This document shows, piece after piece, positions 19,971 through 29,494 of a DNA stretch of 64,000 bases. The notes under the pieces are model-generated. The model saw only the letters and a list, made by a program, of their open reading frames with translations. It was not told where the DNA came from and ran no database searches. Numbering within the stretch: position 1 is the first letter of the stretch; each line of letters opens with the position of its first letter. The DNA lies in the NCBI GenBank assembly GCA_018613055.1, contig JAGGQZ010000013.1, positions 1 through 64,000 of the forward strand. The letters are read 5' to 3'. The position numbers and the translations under genes are program-made. This stretch comes from Chryseobacterium sp. ISL-80 (lineage in GTDB: Bacteria > Bacillota > Bacilli > Bacillales > Cytobacillaceae).

Positions 19971-20618
19971 ATGAAGTTTTTTATCGATACTGCGAATATG
20001 GAAGAAATCCGCGAGGCCTACACACTGGGAATTTTATCAGGGGTTACAACTAACCCTTCACTCGTGGCAAAAGAAAAGAATGTAAAGTTTGAGGACCGCC
20101 TGAAGGAAATCACCGAATTGGTCCCTGGCTCTGTCAGTGCCGAAGTCATCGCGCTTGATGCAGAGGGCATGATTAAAGAAGGAAAAGAATTAGCTGCAAT
20201 CGCACCGAACATCACGATCAAAGTTCCAATGACCCCAGAAGGGCTGAAGGCTGTTTCTGTATTCTCAAAAGAGGGAATCAAGACAAACGTAACCCTGGTC
20301 TTCAGTGCGAACCAGGCATTGCTGGCAGCAAGAGCGGGAGCTACATACGTATCACCATTCCTTGGCCGCCTCGATGACATCGGCCATAACGGACTCGACC
20401 TGATTTCAACGATTGCCGAAATCTTCACGATCCACGGAATCGACACAGAAATCATCGCCGCATCCATCCGCCACCCGCAACACGTAACAGACGCAGCACT
20501 AAGAGGCGCACACATCGCCACCGTACCATACAAAGTCATCCAGCAAATGTTCAACCACCCGCTGACAGACAAAGGAATCGAAGCATTTTTAAAAGACTGG
20601 GAATCTCGCGGGAAGTAA
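19971..20618 (+). CDS. tal: transaldolase (TalC/YwjH type)
   Basis: A 215-residue member of the short transaldolase / fructose-6-phosphate aldolase-like group. It would transfer dihydroxyacetone units between sugar phosphates in the non-oxidative pentose phosphate pathway. The Schiff-base Lys lies in ITIKVPMT; the N-terminal FFIDTAN and GVTTNPSL segments are characteristic. CTGGAGGCG is the ribosome site. Position after fbaA is as in B. subtilis (ywjH). Distinguishing true transaldolase from FSA-type aldolase needs comparison of active-site residues; transaldolase is the usual call for Bacillus. Confidence 0.93.
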   Translation: MKFFIDTANMEEIREAYTLGILSGVTTNPSLVAKEKNVKFEDRLKEITELVPGSVSAEVIALDAEGMIKEGKELAAIAPNITIKVPMTPEGLKAVSVFSKEGIKTNVTLVFSANQALLAARAGATYVSPFLGRLDDIGHNGLDLISTIAEIFTIHGIDTEIIAASIRHPQHVTDAALRGAHIATVPYKVIQQMFNHPLTDKGIEAFLKDWESRGK

Positions 20619-20638
20619 TTGTTATTATGGTAGTTATC

Positions 20639-20821
20639 GGCTCTGTTATCTCCCAATTGATTCTTTAAGTCCTGTTGACCGTAGTGGAAGGCGCGTAGAC
20701 TCCTGCGGGAGCATGGGTCAGGGAAGACCCCGCAGGAGTGAAACGACGAGGAGGCTTCCCGGGCCACCCGCGGAAAGCGAAGCGCCTGGAACGAAGGTCA
20801 ACAGCCTTGAATAACAGAGCC
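20639..20821. repeat. structured intergenic repeat, copy B
   Basis: A 183-bp copy bounded by GGCTCTGTTA (20639-20648) and its complement (20812-20821). The inner pair is CTGTTGACC (20672-20680) with GGTCAACAG (20796-20804): it differs from copies A and C (GATT/AATC) by matching changes on both sides. Further inside, GGGT/ACCC (20715-20718, 20766-20769) and GGGAAG/CTTCCC (20721-20726, 20755-20760) replace CTGG/CCAG and TGAG/CTCA of copy C. The rest of the gap to murAB (20822-21106) shows no ORF. Confidence 0.85.
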
Positions 20822-21106
20822 ATAAATCAGCATATGGGCAACAGAAACATAGTCTGCCTGATAGAGGCTAAGTAAAGTTAGGAACTTTTACCCAATTTAA
20901 TCTTTTTTGCATTTTATTACATGAAATTGGGAATATCGTGTAAACTAAGGGAATAGAAAACTCCCGGAATCTGAATATTTTTATTGGAAAAATATACCTA
21001 ATTGATTTCGGTCATTTTAATCTACGTAGAGCCAATATCGGTCTTAGCTGTACATTGTTTGCATCTCCAGCTTGACCTTACATCACGGCTTAGAAGGGAG
21101 TCAAAA

Positions 21107-22393
21107 ATGGAAAAGCTTAAGATTGCAGGCGGTTATCCTTTAAAAGGGACTGTTCGGGTCAGCGGTGCGAAAAACAGCGCGGTAGCCTTGATCCCCGCAA
21201 CCATATTAGCAGAATCGCCTGTAACCATAGAAGGTTTGCCGGATATTTCCGATGTTCATATGCTCAAGGACTTGATGGAGGAAATCGGCGGTTCTGTTGA
21301 ATTCTCGAACAATGAAATGACGGTAGATCCGTCTTCCATGATTTCCATGCCTTTGCCGAATGGAAAAGTGAAAAAGCTGCGAGCTTCATACTATCTAATG
21401 GGAGCAATGCTTGGCCGTTTCAAAAAAGCTGTCATCGGATTGCCAGGTGGATGCCATTTAGGCCCAAGGCCGATTGACCAGCATATAAAAGGATTCGAAG
21501 CGCTTGGTGCCAGCGTGACAAATGAACAGGGTGCCATTTATCTTCGTGCAGATGAGCTTCGCGGTGCAAGAATCTATCTTGACGTCGTAAGTGTTGGGGC
21601 AACAATCAACATCATGCTTGCCGCTGTACGAGCAAAAGGGCGGACCGTCATTGAAAATGCCGCAAAAGAGCCGGAAATCATTGACGTAGCAACATTGCTT
21701 ACCAATATGGGAGCGAAAATCAAAGGAGCCGGTACCGATGTGATCCGAATCGATGGCGTGGATGAGCTTCACGGCTGCCGCCATACGATCATCCCGGACC
21801 GGATCGAGGCAGGAACATATTTAATCCTCGGCGCTGCAATCGGTGATGGCGTCACGATTGATAATGTCATTCCGCAGCATATTGAGTCACTTGTGGCCAA
21901 GCTGAAGGAAATGGGCGCCAAGATTGAAGCGAGTGATGAGCAAATTTATGTTGCTCCTGCTGAGAAGTACAAGGCCGTCGACATTAAAACGCTCGTTTAT
22001 CCAGGATTCCCAACGGACCTGCAGCAGCCGTTCACCGCGCTGCTCACAAGGGCGGAGGGCTCCAGTGTCGTCACGGATACAATCTATGGCGCACGCTTTA
22101 AGCATATCGATGAACTTAGAAGAATGAATGCCAATATTAAAGTTGAGGGCAGATCTGCGATCATCAGCGGACCGGTCAAGCTTCAGGGAGCCAAGGTCAA
22201 GGCAAGCGATCTCCGTGCCGGAGCAGCTCTTGTCATTGCCGGCCTTATGGCTGAAGGTGTCACTGAGGTGACGGGTGTAGACCATATTGATCGCGGCTAT
22301 AGCCACATCGTTGAAAAGCTAAATGGGCTAGGTGCCACAATTTGGCGCGAAGATATGACCTCTGAAGAGCAAGAAGAGGTAAAAAAATCATAA
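21107..22393 (+). CDS. murAB: UDP-N-acetylglucosamine 1-carboxyvinyltransferase (second paralogue)
   Basis: A 428-residue MurA-type enzyme, first committed step of peptidoglycan synthesis: transfer of enolpyruvate from PEP to UDP-GlcNAc. It begins with the motif GAKNSAVAL; the catalytic Cys116, the fosfomycin target, lies in [10 protein letters not shown]. The ATG at 21107 follows AAGGGAG; the upstream frame is non-homologous. In Bacillus there are two paralogues; the location between transaldolase and glpX identifies this one as MurAB/MurZ, while murAA is expected beyond ywmB outside the window. UDP-GlcNAc made elsewhere also feeds mnaA at 39825. Confidence 0.93.
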   Translation: MEKLKIAGGYPLKGTVRVSGAKNSAVALIPATILAESPVTIEGLPDISDVHMLKDLMEEIGGSVEFSNNEMTVDPSSMISMPLPNGKVKKLRASYYLMGAMLGRFKKAVIGLPGGCHLGPRPIDQHIKGFEALGASVTNEQGAIYLRADELRGARIYLDVVSVGATINIMLAAVRAKGRTVIENAAKEPEIIDVATLLTNMGAKIKGAGTDVIRIDGVDELHGCRHTIIPDRIEAGTYLILGAAIGDGVTIDNVIPQHIESLVAKLKEMGAKIEASDEQIYVAPAEKYKAVDIKTLVYPGFPTDLQQPFTALLTRAEGSSVVTDTIYGARFKHIDELRRMNANIKVEGRSAIISGPVKLQGAKVKASDLRAGAALVIAGLMAEGVTEVTGVDHIDRGYSHIVEKLNGLGATIWREDMTSEEQEEVKKS

Positions 22394-22645
22394 AAAGTAT
22401 AGTACAATGGAGTTGTACAATACAAATAGTGGTGCTAATGCTGATCGAAACCGTAAAGTAGTATAACCTATTTGACCATCAAGCCATGCAATTGAGGCTG
22501 CATCAAATTTTCGCTTCCTACTCAGTTCCGCAACATAATTGGCAACGAGGAGAATGCTGATTTATGGGAAGGGCTGAATAGAAAGGATAGAGAGGTATAC
22601 AGTTTCGGTGGGCATTAGCCCCTTTCATGATTAGGGGATGATCAT

Positions 22646-23608
22646 ATGGAACGTAGCTTAACGATGGAGCTTGTCCGCGTGACAGAGGCGGCGGCACTTG
22701 CGTCAGCACGCTGGATGGGACGCGGAAAAAAAGACGAAGCTGACGATGCTGCAACGTCGGCAATGAGAGATGTGTTTGATACCATCCCGATGAAAGGTAC
22801 CGTCGTCATCGGTGAAGGAGAGATGGACGAAGCGCCGATGCTGTATATCGGTGAAAAGCTTGGAACAGGCTATGGCCCGCGTTTGGACGTAGCGGTCGAT
22901 CCGTTGGAAGGAACGAATATCGTAGCGTCCGGCGGCTGGAATGCCCTTGCTGTCCTTGCGGTAGCAGATAACGGCAACCTGCTTCATGCTCCTGACATGT
23001 ACATGGACAAGCTGGCGGTAGGTCCTGAGGCAGTTGGAATGGTCGATATCAATGCTTCCGTTCTTGATAACCTTAAGGCAGTGGCAAAAGCGAAGAACAA
23101 GGATATTGAAGATGTAGTGGCTACGGTATTGAATCGTCCTCGCCATGAGCATATCATTGCCCAGCTTCGTGAAGCAGGAGCAAGAATAAAATTGATCAAT
23201 GACGGCGATGTAGCTGGCGCAATCAACACGGCGTTTGATACTACCGGCGTGGATATCCTGTTCGGTTCAGGCGGAGCACCTGAGGGCGTCATCGCTGCGG
23301 TAGCGCTGAAAAGCCTCGGAGGCGAAATCCAGGGTAGATTGCTTCCGCAAAATGACGCAGAGCTAGAGCGCTGTAAAAAAATGGGCATCGATGTCAATAA
23401 AGTCCTCCTTATGGAAGATTTCGTCCGCGGCGACGATGCAATCTTCGCAGCCACAGGCGTAACAGACGGCGAGCTGCTAAAAGGAGTCCAGTTCAAAGGC
23501 TCTTACGGCTCAACCCACTCCGTCGTCATGCGCGCAAAATCAGGCACAGTCCGATTCATCGAAGGCCAGCACAGCCTGAAGAAAAAACCTCACTTAGTCA
23601 TGAAATAA
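22646..23608 (+). CDS. glpX: class II fructose-1,6-bisphosphatase
   Basis: A 320-residue metal-dependent phosphatase of the GlpX family, acting in gluconeogenesis on fructose 1,6-bisphosphate. Motifs are the metal-binding [10 protein letters not shown] and VDPLEGTN segments and the glycine-rich [14 protein letters not shown] precedes ATG by 8 bases; CCCCT at 22619-22623 could pair with that ribosome site, a weak 5-bp stem. Its place after murAB and before rho is conserved in Bacillus (ywjI). Together with fbaA and tal it forms a local cluster of sugar-phosphate genes. Confidence 0.95.
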   Translation: MERSLTMELVRVTEAAALASARWMGRGKKDEADDAATSAMRDVFDTIPMKGTVVIGEGEMDEAPMLYIGEKLGTGYGPRLDVAVDPLEGTNIVASGGWNALAVLAVADNGNLLHAPDMYMDKLAVGPEAVGMVDINASVLDNLKAVAKAKNKDIEDVVATVLNRPRHEHIIAQLREAGARIKLINDGDVAGAINTAFDTTGVDILFGSGGAPEGVIAAVALKSLGGEIQGRLLPQNDAELERCKKMGIDVNKVLLMEDFVRGDDAIFAATGVTDGELLKGVQFKGSYGSTHSVVMRAKSGTVRFIEGQHSLKKKPHLVMK

Positions 23609-23657
23609 TAAAATTTTTTAAAAAAGAAGTTGTAAAAGCTGAATGTAATTATTGGAC

Positions 23658-23791
23658 CTGTTGATTGTAGTGGAAGGCGCGTAGACTCCTGCGGGCGCAG
23701 CTGGTCAGATGAGACCCCGCAGGAGTGAAACGACGAGGAGGCTCAGCGCCAGCCCCGCGGAAAGCGAAGCGCCTGGAACGAAAATCAACAG
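23658..23791. repeat. structured intergenic repeat, copy C
   Basis: The 134-bp core of the repeat, bounded by CTGTTGATT (23658-23666) and AATCAACAG (23783-23791). The GGCTCTGTTA ends of the other copies are absent; a different inverted pair, TTGGAC and GTCCAA, flanks it. Inner stems CTGG/CCAG and TGAG/CTCA are conserved as pairs but not in sequence relative to copy B. Confidence 0.85.
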
Positions 23792-23833
23792 ACTTGTTCA
23801 AAAGTCCAAACAGAACTGCAAACCCTTACAAGT

Positions 23834-23862
23834 CCGCTGCCTTTACCACCTAAAGGCAGCGG
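23834..23862. other. perfect 12-bp hairpin between glpX and rho
   Basis: CCGCTGCCTTTA and its exact complement enclose a 5-base loop. No T-run follows on either strand, so it is not a standard intrinsic terminator. It may act in the rho leader or protect the 3' end of a glpX transcript. The rest of the gap to 24077 is AT-rich without an ORF. Confidence 0.55.
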
Positions 23863-24077
23863 GTAAATAAAAAGATTGATTATTTTTCATATTTAAGGGT
23901 AAAATGAAAATTGTTTTGAAAATAATGCATATAGATCACAAAATGTTTTACCTTCATTAATTCCTTCTTACAACCTTCAAAGGAACTCATTTCTTCTTTT
24001 TCCATCCATACGCTTATATTCTTATACTTTTCTTTATGGGGGAAATCGAAATATTTTAAGGCGTGGTGACATTCATT

Positions 24078-25349
24078 ATGGAAGTAAATATTTCAAGCTT
24101 AGAAAATATGAAATTGAAAGAGCTTTATGAACTCGCAAAAGAGTATAAAGTCTCTTACTACAGCAAGTTGACGAAAAAAGAACTAATTTTTGCTATTTTA
24201 AAAGCGCGTGCAGAACAGCAGGGTTATTTTTTCATGGAAGGTGTCCTGGAAATCATCCAGTCTGAAGGCTTTGGATTCCTGCGCCCGATCAACTACTCCC
24301 CAAGCTCAGAGGATATCTACATTTCGGCATCGCAAATCCGACGTTTTGATTTAAGGAACGGGGACAAGGTGTCGGGTAAAGTACGTCCTCCTAAAGAGAA
24401 CGAACGTTATTTCGGCTTGCTTCAGGTCGAGGCTGTCAACGGTGATGATCCAGAATCGGCAAAAGAAAGGGTTCACTTCCCGGGACTGACCCCGCTGTAT
24501 CCTGACCGACAGATGAAGCTTGAGACAACTCATAACAAAGTGTCTACAAGAATCATGGATGTCCTCGCTCCTGTGGGCTTTGGACAGCGCGGATTGATTG
24601 TCGCGCCGCCTAAGGCGGGTAAAACGATGCTGATCAAAGAAATCGCCAACAGCATCACAACGAACCATCCGGAAGCAGAACTGATCGTGCTGTTGATCGA
24701 TGAGCGTCCCGAAGAGGTAACCGATATCGAACGTTCTGTTGCCGGCGACGTTGTCAGCTCCACGTTTGACGAAGTGCCTGAAAACCATATCAAGGTCGCC
24801 GAGCTTGTGCTTGAGCGTGCGATGCGCCTTGTCGAGCATAAGCGTGATGTCATCATCCTGATGGATAGCATTACACGTCTTGCTCGTGCCTACAACCTTG
24901 TCATTCCGCCAAGCGGACGTACATTGTCCGGTGGTATCGACCCTGCGGCATTCCACCGTCCGAAACGCTTTTTCGGTGCGGCCCGAAATATCGAGGAAGG
25001 CGGCAGTCTGACAATCCTTGCAACGGCGCTTGTAGATACAGGCTCACGCATGGACGATGTCATTTACGAAGAATTCAAAGGAACTGGTAATATGGAGCTT
25101 CATCTTGACCGTTCACTTGCCGAGAGAAGAATCTTCCCAGCCATCGATATTCGCAGGTCTGGAACGCGTAAGGAAGAATTGCTCATTCCAAAGGACCATC
25201 TGGACAAGCTGTGGGCGATCCGCAAATCGATGTCCGATTCACCGGATTTCTCAGAAAAGTTCCTGCGCAAGCTAAGACAATCCAAGTCGAATGAAGATTT
25301 CTTCGCTGTACTGGGTGAAGAAATGAAAGGCAATAACAAGCGTTCATAA
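24078..25349 (+). CDS. rho: transcription termination factor Rho
   Basis: A 423-residue hexameric RNA helicase. Order: N-terminal helical domain ([10 protein letters not shown]), RNA-binding cold-shock-like domain with the EGFGFLRP motif, then the RecA-type ATPase with Walker A APPKAGKT, Walker B VIILMDS and the Q/R-loops around [24 protein letters not shown] at 24078 with GGTGA 8 bases upstream is preferred over GTG codons at 24063/24066. Nearly identical over long stretches to B. subtilis Rho. A repeat copy and a hairpin precede it. Confidence 0.97.
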   Translation: MEVNISSLENMKLKELYELAKEYKVSYYSKLTKKELIFAILKARAEQQGYFFMEGVLEIIQSEGFGFLRPINYSPSSEDIYISASQIRRFDLRNGDKVSGKVRPPKENERYFGLLQVEAVNGDDPESAKERVHFPGLTPLYPDRQMKLETTHNKVSTRIMDVLAPVGFGQRGLIVAPPKAGKTMLIKEIANSITTNHPEAELIVLLIDERPEEVTDIERSVAGDVVSSTFDEVPENHIKVAELVLERAMRLVEHKRDVIILMDSITRLARAYNLVIPPSGRTLSGGIDPAAFHRPKRFFGAARNIEEGGSLTILATALVDTGSRMDDVIYEEFKGTGNMELHLDRSLAERRIFPAIDIRRSGTRKEELLIPKDHLDKLWAIRKSMSDSPDFSEKFLRKLRQSKSNEDFFAVLGEEMKGNNKRS

Positions 25350-25376
25350 TTCCAGATTCTGGCTTGAAAAACTGAC

Positions 25377-25443
25377 TTGAAATATAGAGGTGGACTTGTT
25401 ATAATGAGGTCAGTGTGTTTTTCCAATAACGGTTTAAACCGTT
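25377..25443 (+). promoter_or_regulatory. rpmE promoter and leader palindrome
   Basis: TTGAAA (25377-25382), 17 bp, TATAAT (25400-25405), with predicted start near 25412. The leader contains the 16-base perfect palindrome AACGGTTTAAACCGTT (25428-25443). Ribosomal leaders for L31 are known in Firmicutes, so this palindrome may be part of an L31 autoregulatory structure; that is inference. Confidence 0.6.
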
Positions 25444-25493
25444 GATTATAACTCTGTTTCGGATATGATTCAGGGCGGAAGGAGATGAAAAGA

Positions 25494-25703
25494 ATGAAAT
25501 CAGGAATTCATCCAAACTACAAAACAGTTAAGGTGACTTGCGCTTGCGGAAACGAATTCGAAACTGGTTCTGTTAAGAACGAGATTCGCGTTGAAACTTG
25601 CTCTGAATGCCACCCATTCTATACTGGACGTCAGAAGTTTGCAGAAGCTGGCGGACGTGTTGACCGCTTCAACAAGAAATACGGTCTTAAAAACAACCAG
25701 TAA
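25494..25703 (+). CDS. rpmE: ribosomal protein L31, zinc-binding form
   Basis: A 69-residue L31. Zinc ligands are intact: C16 and C18 (TCACG) and C36 and C39 (CSEC), so this is the C+ form, which in zinc shortage is replaced by a Cys-free paralogue (YtiA-type), not seen here. The second ATG (25494) is chosen because AAGGAG lies 9 bases before it and abuts the first ATG at 25485. It follows rho as in B. subtilis, with its own promoter and terminator. Confidence 0.96.
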   Translation: MKSGIHPNYKTVKVTCACGNEFETGSVKNEIRVETCSECHPFYTGRQKFAEAGGRVDRFNKKYGLKNNQ

Positions 25704-25717
25704 TATAAGAAATGACG

Positions 25718-25753
25718 AAACAGGCAAGAAGCTTTGTGACTTGCCTGTTTTTT
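25718..25753 (+). terminator. rpmE terminator
   Basis: AAACAGGCAAG and CTTGCCTGTTT form an 11-bp stem with a T-run. Confidence 0.85.
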
Positions 25754-25849
25754 ATTGCCTTTTTACCTGTGCTAATGGGCACATATATAACATGAAAATT
25801 TAATTTTATGAACTTTATTTTTGTGTCTGGATTCAGCGGATTTTTTTGT

Positions 25850-25943
25850 TATAATGGAAAAAGCTGAAAAAAAGTGTCGAACTTTGACCAGGCTTTTTTC
25901 GTACCTTTATGGCATGGAAAAGCCGTAAAAATACGAAAAAAGC
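25850..25943 (+). promoter_or_regulatory. tdk promoter -10 and leader hairpin
   Basis: TATAAT at 25850-25855, then a 12-bp perfect inverted repeat GCTTTTTTCGTA (25892-25903) and TACGAAAAAAGC (25932-25943). Inside its loop a second stem, TATGGC with GCCGTA, can form. Ends 26 bases before the tdk ribosome site. It may be a regulatory leader structure. Confidence 0.5.
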
Positions 25944-25983
25944 TTATCAAATTTTTGGTTTAGCGAGGAAGGAGAGGCCGACC

Positions 25984-26604
25984 ATGTACGTTATGAAACA
26001 AAGCGGCTGGATCGAATTGATCTGCGGCAGCATGTTTTCCGGTAAATCCGAAGAACTGATTCGCCGAGTGCGCAGGACGCAATTTGCAAAGCAAAAAATT
26101 GCTGTTTTCAAGCCTGCGATTGATAACCGCTACAGCGAAGAATCGGTTGTATCACACAACGGAACTGCAGTTACTGCCAAGCCTATTGCCAACTCTACTG
26201 ATATTTTCAAGCATATCAACCCTGATATCGATGTCATTGCCATCGATGAAGTCCAGTTTTTTGACAATGAAATCCTTGCGGTTGTCCAGCACCTGGCAGA
26301 CAGCGGCTATCGCGTCATCGTTGCCGGCCTTGACCAGGATTTCCGCGGCGAGCCATTCGGCCAGATGCCTGCGTTGATGGCTGTTGCTGAAAATGTGACC
26401 AAGCTCCAGGCTGTATGTGCCGTCTGCGGATCACCAGCAAGCCGTACACAGCGGCTGATCAACGGCAAACCGGCTTCTTATGACGATCCCGTCATTCTCG
26501 TTGGTGCATCAGAAGCCTATGAGCCACGCTGCAGACATCACCACGAAGTGCCGAAATCACCAAATGAGCTGAAAATCGAAAAAACGACGGAAAGCTTAAC
26601 ATAA
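25984..26604 (+). CDS. tdk: thymidine kinase
   Basis: A 206-residue type II thymidine kinase of the pyrimidine salvage pathway. P-loop GSMFSGKS at residues 15-22, the DEVQFF Walker-B-like motif, the lasso region with the zinc-binding pair [13 protein letters not shown], and CRHHHEV at the C-terminus. ATG 25984 has AAGGAG 8 bases upstream and gives a start equal to B. subtilis Tdk; the frame upstream is unrelated leader. Located after rpmE as in relatives. Confidence 0.96.
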   Translation: MYVMKQSGWIELICGSMFSGKSEELIRRVRRTQFAKQKIAVFKPAIDNRYSEESVVSHNGTAVTAKPIANSTDIFKHINPDIDVIAIDEVQFFDNEILAVVQHLADSGYRVIVAGLDQDFRGEPFGQMPALMAVAENVTKLQAVCAVCGSPASRTQRLINGKPASYDDPVILVGASEAYEPRCRHHHEVPKSPNELKIEKTTESLT

Positions 26605-26614
26605 TCATGTCTGG

Positions 26615-26641
26615 TCCTCCCGAGTGCGGGGGGATTTTTTT
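26615..26641 (+). terminator. tdk terminator
   Basis: TCCTCCCG and CGGGGGGA (one wobble) with a 4-base loop and seven T. Confidence 0.8.
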
Positions 26642-26655
26642 ATATTGGTTGAGTG

Positions 26656-26746
26656 TGCAATAGGGAACTTTTTAGTGCAATTATCATGGTTGAACGCGCA
26701 ATTAATGCTTCTTTCTGTGCAATTATTGTTCAGTAAGACGCAATTA
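26656..26746. repeat. phased short-motif array (TGCAATTA type, 5 units, 20-21 bp)
   Basis: TGCAAT or CGCAAT(TA) occurs at 26656, 26676, 26697, 26718 and 26739: steps 20, 21, 21, 21. The bases between are variable. It begins right after the tdk terminator. Confidence 0.8.
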
Positions 26747-26848
26747 TAGCCGTGTAATTTTTCCAGCCGCGAATTTCCCTGAAAAAGGCGCAGTCCTTGC
26801 ATGGATGACCCCTCCAAAGGGCAAGCTAACCGCGGGAGGTGCCATAAT

Positions 26849-27298
26849 TTGAAAAAATTACTCATATTGCTCATGTTCGCGGTGGTTATGGTTTCAGGAT
26901 GTGCCCAGGATAATGCTGAATCTGTATATGACAAAGATGAAGACCAGGCTGGTGTAGATCTGAACAGGGAAAATGACGGAGTCCGCCATGGGGATGGCCC
27001 GAATTTTACAAAGGACCAGGATAATGGCATGACGATGACCGATCAGAACCCGAATTTGCTGAATACCGATAACGAGAACCACCACAGTTTTTCCCAGGAT
27101 GTCCAAAAAGCGAAAGACGTCATATCTGATGCTGGCTATGAACCAGGCTCGATCTGGATCAACGGCGGGGAGATGAACGTGACAGCTCAGCTTCAAGGGC
27201 GGGTAACCCGGAAAAATCGCGAAGATGCCCGGAAAACCTTGCATGACAGGCTGACTAAAGCGTTGCCGCGCTATGACATCAAAGTCAATATTGAATAA
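26849..27298 (+). CDS. small secreted lipoprotein, unknown function
   Basis: A 149-residue lipoprotein. TTG at 26849 with GGGAGGT 8 bases upstream gives a signal peptide (KKLLILLMFAVVMVSG) and lipobox VSGC with Cys20 as the lipidated residue. The mature part is acidic and hydrophilic with many Asn and Asp, and the last 70 residues form a more regular alpha/beta pattern loosely reminiscent of the YhcN/YlaJ sporulation lipoproteins. That similarity is weak and the function is unknown. It has its own terminator and stands between tdk and prfA. Confidence 0.75.
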   Translation: MKKLLILLMFAVVMVSGCAQDNAESVYDKDEDQAGVDLNRENDGVRHGDGPNFTKDQDNGMTMTDQNPNLLNTDNENHHSFSQDVQKAKDVISDAGYEPGSIWINGGEMNVTAQLQGRVTRKNREDARKTLHDRLTKALPRYDIKVNIE

Positions 27299-27313
27299 AA
27301 GCACAATCGGGAC

Positions 27314-27345
27314 AGCATGCTCAGCATCGGGCATGCTTTTTCGTT
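27314..27345 (+). terminator. lipoprotein gene terminator
   Basis: AGCATGC and GCATGCT form a 7-bp stem followed by TTTT. Confidence 0.7.
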
Positions 27346-27472
27346 TGATAAGCATTTTAGAATGATTTTGACTGAGAGTGGCACCTATACTATAATTAGA
27401 ATGTTATGCTATGAACTTTTACTATGATGTTTGAATCCATATTAAGGATTATGAAAATAGAGGTGAATGTCC

Positions 27473-28546
27473 GTGTTTGATCGTCTTCAAGCAGTTGAGG
27501 ATCGTTATGAAAGATTGAATGAACTATTGAGTGACCCGGAAGTAGTCAATGACTCCAAAAAGCTCCGCGAGTATTCCAAAGAGCAGTCTGATATCCAGGA
27601 AACGGTCATGGCTTACCGTGAATACAAAGAAGTGAAAGAGCAATTGGCCGATGCGAAGGCGATGCTCGAGGATAAGCTTGATGCTGATATGCGGGAAATG
27701 GTCAAGGAGGAAATCTCCGAGCTTGAGCCGCGCATTGAAGAACTGGAAGCGCGAATCAAGATTCTTCTCGTTCCCAAGGACCCTAATGATGACAAGAACG
27801 TTATCATGGAAATCCGCGGCGCTGCAGGCGGTGACGAAGCTGCCCTGTTTGCAGGCGACCTTTACCGCATGTACAGCCGTTATGCTGAATCACAGGGCTG
27901 GAAAACGGAAGTCATCGATGCCAGCACGACTGGTGTAGGCGGTTTTAAAGAAATCATCTTCATGATCAACGGAAATGGTGCTTATTCTAAAATGAAGTTC
28001 GAAAACGGCGCGCACCGTGTCCAGCGTGTCCCGGAAACGGAATCAGGCGGCCGCATCCATACTTCAACAGCTACTGTTGCATGTCTTCCTGAAGCTGAGG
28101 AAGTAGAAATCGAGCTGCATGATAAAGACATCCGCTTTGATGCATTTGCATCCAGTGGTGCCGGTGGACAGTCCGTTAACACAACAATGTCAGCTGTACG
28201 TCTAACGCATATTCCAACAGGAATCGTTGTCTCTTGCCAGGATGAAAAATCACAGCACAAGAACAAAGATAAGGCGATGAAGGTCCTTCGTGCCCGCGTC
28301 TATGACAAGTTCCAGCAGGAAGCACAGGCGGAGTATGACCAGGTCCGTAAGTCAGCTGTTGGTACAGGGGACCGTTCTGAGCGTATCCGTACGTACAACT
28401 TCCCGCAAAACCGCGTGACTGACCACCGCATCGGCCTGACAATCCAGAAGCTCGACCAGATCCTTCAGGGCAAAATGGATGAAATCATCGAAGCGCTAAT
28501 TATGGAAGACCAATCTCAAAGACTTGAGAGTGCGAACAATGACTAA
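27473..28546 (+). CDS. prfA: peptide chain release factor 1
   Basis: A 357-residue class I release factor recognising UAA and UAG. The central domain has the conserved [11 protein letters not shown] segment, the stop-codon reading region around [18 protein letters not shown] (RF1 has PxT-type chemistry here), and the catalytic GGQ in [12 protein letters not shown] at 27473 is chosen: AGAGGTGA is 6 bases before it and the protein then begins MFDRLQ, matching B. subtilis MLDRLK; an ATG at 27467 touches the ribosome site. It overlaps prmC by 8 bases. Confidence 0.96.
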   Translation: MFDRLQAVEDRYERLNELLSDPEVVNDSKKLREYSKEQSDIQETVMAYREYKEVKEQLADAKAMLEDKLDADMREMVKEEISELEPRIEELEARIKILLVPKDPNDDKNVIMEIRGAAGGDEAALFAGDLYRMYSRYAESQGWKTEVIDASTTGVGGFKEIIFMINGNGAYSKMKFENGAHRVQRVPETESGGRIHTSTATVACLPEAEEVEIELHDKDIRFDAFASSGAGGQSVNTTMSAVRLTHIPTGIVVSCQDEKSQHKNKDKAMKVLRARVYDKFQQEAQAEYDQVRKSAVGTGDRSERIRTYNFPQNRVTDHRIGLTIQKLDQILQGKMDEIIEALIMEDQSQRLESANND

Positions 28547-29405
28547 TCTCAAACTGTATGAAGCCCTCAACTGGGCTTCTTCTTTTTTAAAAGAACATAA
28601 TCGTGAGGGGTTTGCCGGTGAGCTGCTGCTGAGGCACTATTCGGGGCTGTCCCGCACTTCGATGCTGATGAAGATGCGTGATGAACTGGATGGGGAAGTG
28701 CGGGCAGAGTTCCAGGCCGCTGTAAAAAGGCATGCAGAAGGCGAACCAATCCAGTATATCATCGGCTCAGAGGAGTTTTACGGCCGCCGTTTTGAAGTGA
28801 ATGAGCATGTGCTGATTCCAAGGCCCGAGACTGAAGAACTTGTCCACGGCACACTACAGAGGCTTGACAGTCTTTTTCCGGATAGTGGCCAGATAGATCT
28901 TGTCGATGTCGGGACCGGGAGCGGAGCGATTTCGGTCAGCTTGAAGCTGGAGAACCCGAAATTGAAGGTGTCAGCGGTCGATCTTTCAGAGGACGCACTT
29001 GATATTGCGCGGAAAAATGCCAGCCAGCTGGGTGCAGACATCGAATTCTTCCATGGCGACCTGTTGCAGCCGCTTATTTTACAAGGGAAAAAGGTTGATG
29101 CTGTCATCTCGAACCCGCCATATATCCCGGTTGCGGACCAGGAATGGATGTCAGATATAGTTACTGAGCATGAACCGCATATGGCGCTGTTTGCCGGGGA
29201 AGATGGATTGGACCTGTATCGGCGATTCATGGACGAGTTGCCGATTGTGTTGAAGGAAAAGGCGCTCGTCGGCTTTGAAATCGGCGCAGGTCAGGGGGAA
29301 GCCGTCCGTGCGCTTCTGGAAAAAACCTTCCCGCACGCCAGAGTTGAAGTTGTTTTTGATATCAATGGCAAGGACCGGATGGTGTTTGCTGAAATGGACT
29401 CCTGA
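28539..29405 (+). CDS. prmC: release factor glutamine methyltransferase
   Basis: A 288-residue S-adenosylmethionine-dependent N5-glutamine methyltransferase (HemK family) that methylates the Gln of the GGQ motif in release factors, including the neighbour RF1. The N-terminal helical domain binds the release factor; the Rossmann domain has DVGTGSG for SAM binding, and the catalytic NPPY is in [11 protein letters not shown] 28539 lies within the prfA end, so the two are translationally coupled. The stop codon is within the terminator stem. Confidence 0.95.
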   Translation: MTNLKLYEALNWASSFLKEHNREGFAGELLLRHYSGLSRTSMLMKMRDELDGEVRAEFQAAVKRHAEGEPIQYIIGSEEFYGRRFEVNEHVLIPRPETEELVHGTLQRLDSLFPDSGQIDLVDVGTGSGAISVSLKLENPKLKVSAVDLSEDALDIARKNASQLGADIEFFHGDLLQPLILQGKKVDAVISNPPYIPVADQEWMSDIVTEHEPHMALFAGEDGLDLYRRFMDELPIVLKEKALVGFEIGAGQGEAVRALLEKTFPHARVEVVFDINGKDRMVFAEMDS

Positions 29406-29428
29406 TCAAAAGGAGTCCATTTTTTTTC
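29394..29428 (+). terminator. prfA-prmC terminator
   Basis: AATGGACTCCT and AGGAGTCCATT make an 11-bp perfect stem, with T-run to 29428. The left arm overlaps the last prmC codons. Confidence 0.9.
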
Positions 29429-29494
29429 AAAATTACTAGTTTAAGAATCTATCAAACTGTCCACACTGTGACTAGTGAAGGGATGGTGCGAGAA

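Noticed and set aside
20018-20767. 249-residue minus-strand ORF opposite transaldolase
   Set aside because: It runs through tal and repeat copy B, has no ribosome site, and its composition follows the plus-strand codons.
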